Source: an uncultured Austwickia sp.
Lineage (GTDB): Bacteria; Actinomycetota; Actinomycetes; Actinomycetales; Dermatophilaceae
Assembly: GCA_934678955.1 (NCBI GenBank)
Contig: CAKUSI010000170.1
Span: 1 to 7,712 of the forward strand
DNA length: 7,712 bases
Direction of reading: 5' to 3'
In this document: positions 4,767-7,712 of the stretch, piece after piece
How the letters are laid out: each line of letters opens with the position of its first letter
Numbering within the stretch: position 1 is the stretch's first letter
The notes under the pieces: generated by a model
What the model was told of the DNA's origin: nothing
The model's input: only the letters and a program-made list of their open reading frames with translations
Databases searched by the model: none
Position numbers and translations under genes: made by a program

Positions 4767-7712
4767 GCCACCTCCTCCGGCACGGCGGTCCGTTTGATCT
4801 TGTTCAGGGTCTCGACGATGACGTTGACGTCGGCGTCGGGGAAGAAGAAGTCCGGGCCGGTGGGGGCGTGGTCGGTGTATGGCGACTCGAAGAGACGAGC
4901 CGGCTCCATGACGCCGTTCTTGGTGAGCTCATCGACGATGAGGCTCACGAACCGCACCTGGTCGGCCGAGAAGTGGGTGCCATTGAGGTACTTCTCGAAC
5001 GCCTCCGTCGCCGCGGAGCGGTCGAGGCCTACCAGGCTGCGGACGAAGATGCCCAGCCCGCCGCCCTGCTCGTTGGCCCAGGCGATGTCGACCTGTTGAC
5101 CGCCGGAGGCGACGAGCATCTGCTCCAGCTCGGTCAGGTCGTCGGCGGTGAGCTGCTTGTTGCGGCGCAGGCGTTGGAGGGCGAGGTTCTCCAGATGCTC
5201 GCGCAGGTAGGCCTCGGCCTTGGCGCGGAAGCGCTCGAAGTTCGTCCCAGGCGTCGTGCCGGGCAGCGTGACCTCGACTCCTTCGCCGAGGGTGTCCTCG
5301 AAGTCGGTGTAGATCGGATTGCGCGGAGTCTTCTCGATGAACCGGGCGAGTCCGCGGATGCGCAGTCGCGCGAGTTCCAGCATCGGCAGGGTGACGTCGA
5401 TCCACCACTCGTCACCGGCCACCGACTCCAGCAGGACGGCTTGTTCGGCGACGCTCGGGATCGTGGTCTTGCCGAGCAGCGCGGCGGCGATGCGCTGCAC
5501 GGTCTCGCGGAGCCGTTCGGCCAGCACGGCGTCGCCGTCGAGCTGAGCGAGCTGGCGGCGCAGGATGAGCAGGTCGAACCGCTTGGCGTCCTCGTCGTCG
5601 TCTCGAACCGATGACGGCAACCCGGCGAGCGTGAGCAGCTCCTCGGAGTCCTCCGGCCCGAGCTTGTTCCACGCCTCCGAAGAGACGTACTTCTCGACAG
5701 CCCTGCGGTGAGGCCGGACGACGAAGTTGTCGAGGTTCATCCCCACCACGACCTCGTGCAGGGTCTTCACCGTGGACGACCGGAGGTCGGGTTCACCGCC
5801 GCCAAGCGCGGTCACGAGCCCGAGTCGTGCCTCGAAGAGTCGCTGGGAGAGCGACTTCTGGATCTGACCCTGCGAGCCGGGCAGGTCTTGGCTGAAGTAC
5901 TCGAGGTTGCCGCAGAAGTCGAAGACCAGGAAGTCCTTCTTGTGCTCGTCCGGACCGTACAGATCGGGGCACAGGCGGGTGCCGCGGCCGATCATCTGCC
6001 AGAACTTCGACTTCGAGCGCACCATCTTGAAGAACACGAGGTTCACGACCTCAGGTACGTCGATGCCGGTGTCGAGCATGTCGACGCTGATCGCGATGTG
6101 TGGTGCCTTGTCCTTGATCGAGAAGTCGTCGATCAGCGAATGGGCGTACGGCGTGCCGTGGGTGATGACGCGGGCGAAGTGTCCGGCGAGCTCGGGGTAG
6201 GCGAGGTTGAAGCGTTTCTCGATGAACTCGGCGTGCTTCTGGCTCTTCGCGAAGACGATCGTCTTGCCCAGCCGATCACTGCTGGCGACCTTGTAGCCCT
6301 GCACCATCAGGGTCTCGAGGACCTTGTCGACGGTGTCCTCGTTGAACAGGAACCGATTGAGCTCCTCGGCGCCGACCTCATCGGGCGGGCCGTCCTCACC
6401 CCAGTCCAGCGCATCCCACTGGTCCTTCTCCTGCTCGGTGAGGTCGTCGTACTTGATGCCCGAGCGGAGGAACTGGGTGCCCACGCTGATGCCCTTCGGG
6501 GGCACGAGGTAGCCCGCATCGACGGCCTCGTCCAACGAGTAGTTATCGGTGGGGACTCCGTCCTCGAGATGGAACAGCCGGTAGGTGTTGTGGTCGACCT
6601 CGTCCTTCGGGGTCGCGGTCAAACCGACGAGCATGGCGTCGAAGTAGTCGAAGATCGCGCCGTACTTGGCATAGACGGAGCGGTGGGCCTCGTCGATGAC
6701 GATCAGGTCGAAGTGGCCGGGACCGAACCGACGCAGGCCGCCGTCGACCTCGTTGATCAGATTCATCATCGTTGGGTAGGTCGAGACGTAGACGCGGCCC
6801 TCCACGGCCCGCTCGGTCACCAGGTTCACGGTCGTCGAGCCGGGCAGGTGCGCTTTGAACGCGTTCGCGGCCTGGTTGACCAACGCGGTGCGGTCCGCGA
6901 GGAAGAGCACCCGCTTGACCCAGTTCGCCTTCTGCAATAGATCGACGAGCGCAATCGTGGTGCGGGTCTTGCCCGATCCTGTCGCCATGACCAGCAGCGC
7001 CTCGCGCTGCTTGCGGTCGAACGCGTCGCTGACCGCCTTGATCGCCCGGACCTGGTAGGGCCGACCAGCAATGTCGGTTTTCACCGGAGCGCTCGACAAT
7101 GGAAGCTTGGTCCGACGGCGCTGGATGAGCAGCTCGAGCTCATCGCGGGTATAGAAGCCCTGGGTTTCGCGGGGCGGGTAGCCCCCGGCGTCGTCCCAGA
7201 TCCGGTGCTCGTAGCCGTTGGTGTAGAAGATCACCGGCCGCCGGCCGAACTGCTTCTCGAGACAGTCGGCGTAGAGCTTGGCCTGCTGCTGGCCCACCTC
7301 CGGTGACTTCGCGGTGCGCTTGGCCTCTACCACGGCGAGGGGAAGGCCGTCGGCGCCCCACAGGACGTAGTCCACGAAGCCCTTGCCCTCGGCGTTGGGC
7401 ATGCCCGTGACCTCGAACTCGCGGTCGCGCTGCTCGGCCAGTTCCCACCCGGCCTCCTGCAGCAGGACGTCGATGAACAGGTCTCGGGCCGCGGCTTCGT
7501 CGTAGTCGCGGGTGTCTGGCGCGGCTGCCGCTTGGGCCGCGGCGATCTGCGCCTTCAGCCTTGCGATCTCTGCCTCGTGCTGAGCGAGACGTTCGTCCTT
7601 CTCCGCAAGCTCGCGGGTGTGGGTCTCGTCGTGCTCCTTGAACTTCGCGGTCAGCCGACCGACCTCCTCGCGCGACAACGGCGCTGCCTTGGCGGCGAGC
7701 GCAGGGTCGAAC
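4763..7712 (-). CDS. hsdR: Type I restriction enzyme R subunit, HsdR (5' end beyond the right window edge)
   Basis: The R subunit cuts DNA after ATP-driven translocation by the HsdR2-M2-S complex when the recognition site is unmethylated. The window holds 982 residues. The frame is open to the right edge, with FDPALAAKAAP immediately before the first in-frame TTG (7678), so 7678 is probably internal and the true N-terminus, often a DUF4145-like domain in such proteins, lies outside. Counting from 7678: a charged coiled-coil segment at about 14-52; a PD-(D/E)xK nuclease core with Asp103 and Glu118-Ala-Lys120; an SF2 helicase motor with Walker A ATGSGKT at 232-238, DEAH at 329-332, TATP at 354-357 and motif VI QMIGRGTR at 561-568. 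The C-terminal third resembles the EcoEI R-type C-terminal domain. All expected catalytic residues are present, so it looks functional. HsdM and HsdS are absent here and would be expected upstream. It is the first gene seen of an operon that continues into the KAP NTPase. Confidence 0.93.
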   Translation of the reverse strand, partial: FDPALAAKAAPLSREEVGRLTAKFKEHDETHTRELAEKDERLAQHEAEIARLKAQIAAAQAAAAPDTRDYDEAAARDLFIDVLLQEAGWELAEQRDREFEVTGMPNAEGKGFVDYVLWGADGLPLAVVEAKRTAKSPEVGQQQAKLYADCLEKQFGRRPVIFYTNGYEHRIWDDAGGYPPRETQGFYTRDELELLIQRRRTKLPLSSAPVKTDIAGRPYQVRAIKAVSDAFDRKQREALLVMATGSGKTRTTIALVDLLQKANWVKRVLFLADRTALVNQAANAFKAHLPGSTTVNLVTERAVEGRVYVSTYPTMMNLINEVDGGLRRFGPGHFDLIVIDEAHRSVYAKYGAIFDYFDAMLVGLTATPKDEVDHNTYRLFHLEDGVPTDNYSLDEAVDAGYLVPPKGISVGTQFLRSGIKYDDLTEQEKDQWDALDWGEDGPPDEVGAEELNRFLFNEDTVDKVLETLMVQGYKVASSDRLGKTIVFAKSQKHAEFIEKRFNLAYPELAGHFARVITHGTPYAHSLIDDFSIKDKAPHIAISVDMLDTGIDVPEVVNLVFFKMVRSKSKFWQMIGRGTRLCPDLYGPDEHKKDFLVFDFCGNLEYFSQDLPGSQGQIQKSLSQRLFEARLGLVTALGGGEPDLRSSTVKTLHEVVVGMNLDNFVVRPHRRAVEKYVSSEAWNKLGPEDSEELLTLAGLPSSVRDDDEDAKRFDLLILRRQLAQLDGDAVLAERLRETVQRIAAALLGKTTIPSVAEQAVLLESVAGDEWWIDVTLPMLELARLRIRGLARFIEKTPRNPIYTDFEDTLGEGVEVTLPGTTPGTNFERFRAKAEAYLREHLENLALQRLRRNKQLTADDLTELEQMLVASGGQQVDIAWANEQGGGLGIFVRSLVGLDRSAATEAFEKYLNGTHFSADQVRFVSLIVDELTKNGVMEPARLFESPYTDHAPTGPDFFFPDADVNVIVETLNKIKRTAVPEEVA
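4771..4778 (-). promoter_or_regulatory. Ribosome binding site of the KAP gene inside the end of hsdR
   Basis: GGAGGAGG on the minus strand encodes part of the last residues of HsdR (PEEVA) and lies 4 nt before the ATG at 4766. With the ATGA overlap it indicates translational coupling of the two genes. Confidence 0.7.

Noticed and set aside
4727..5614. 295-codon plus-strand open frame opposite the hsdR 3' part
   Set aside because: Antisense shadow of HsdR, spanning the hsdR/KAP junction; no plausible domain or ribosome binding site.
5708..6940. 410-codon plus-strand open frame opposite hsdR
   Set aside because: It lies wholly antisense to the catalytic helicase/nuclease region of HsdR, whose motifs are unmistakable; long antisense frames are expected in GC-rich coding DNA. 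The translation shows low-complexity Val/Asp/Glu/Leu runs and no domain.

Overview
The window is high-GC DNA with the codon use and gene styles of an actinobacterium (GC-rich third positions, GTG/TTG starts, strong GGAGG-type ribosome binding sites). The genus cannot be fixed from the sequence. A MobF/TrwC-type conjugative relaxase at the left edge points to a conjugative plasmid or an integrative conjugative element. The rest looks like its cargo: a restriction/defence module.

Layout from left to right. (1) 1-583, minus strand: N-terminal 194 residues of a MobF relaxase, running off the left edge, with the three-histidine metal site and the catalytic tyrosine region intact. (2) 584-824: divergent intergenic region with a near-perfect 16-nt inverted repeat (657-672) and two tiny overlapping reading frames of doubtful status. 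(3) 825-2345, plus strand: a protein of about 506 residues with an N-terminal SEC-C zinc-binding motif, an unrecognised middle region and a C-terminal hydrophobic, probably membrane-inserting stretch. (4) 2346-2501: short convergent intergenic region with hairpins that may end transcription. (5) 2502-4766, minus strand: a KAP-family P-loop NTPase. (6) 4763-7712, minus strand: the R (restriction/translocation) subunit of a type I restriction enzyme, running off the right edge.

The hsdR-like gene and the KAP gene overlap by four bases (ATGA) and are very probably co-transcribed and translationally coupled. The modification (hsdM) and specificity (hsdS) genes of the type I system are not in the window; they would be expected upstream of hsdR, beyond the right edge. 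The KAP family takes its name partly from PifA, the F-plasmid phage-exclusion protein. A KAP NTPase coupled to a type I R subunit, facing a SEC-C membrane protein on a mobile element, is therefore a plausible composite or accessory anti-phage module. That functional link is inference; the gene calls themselves rest on visible motifs.
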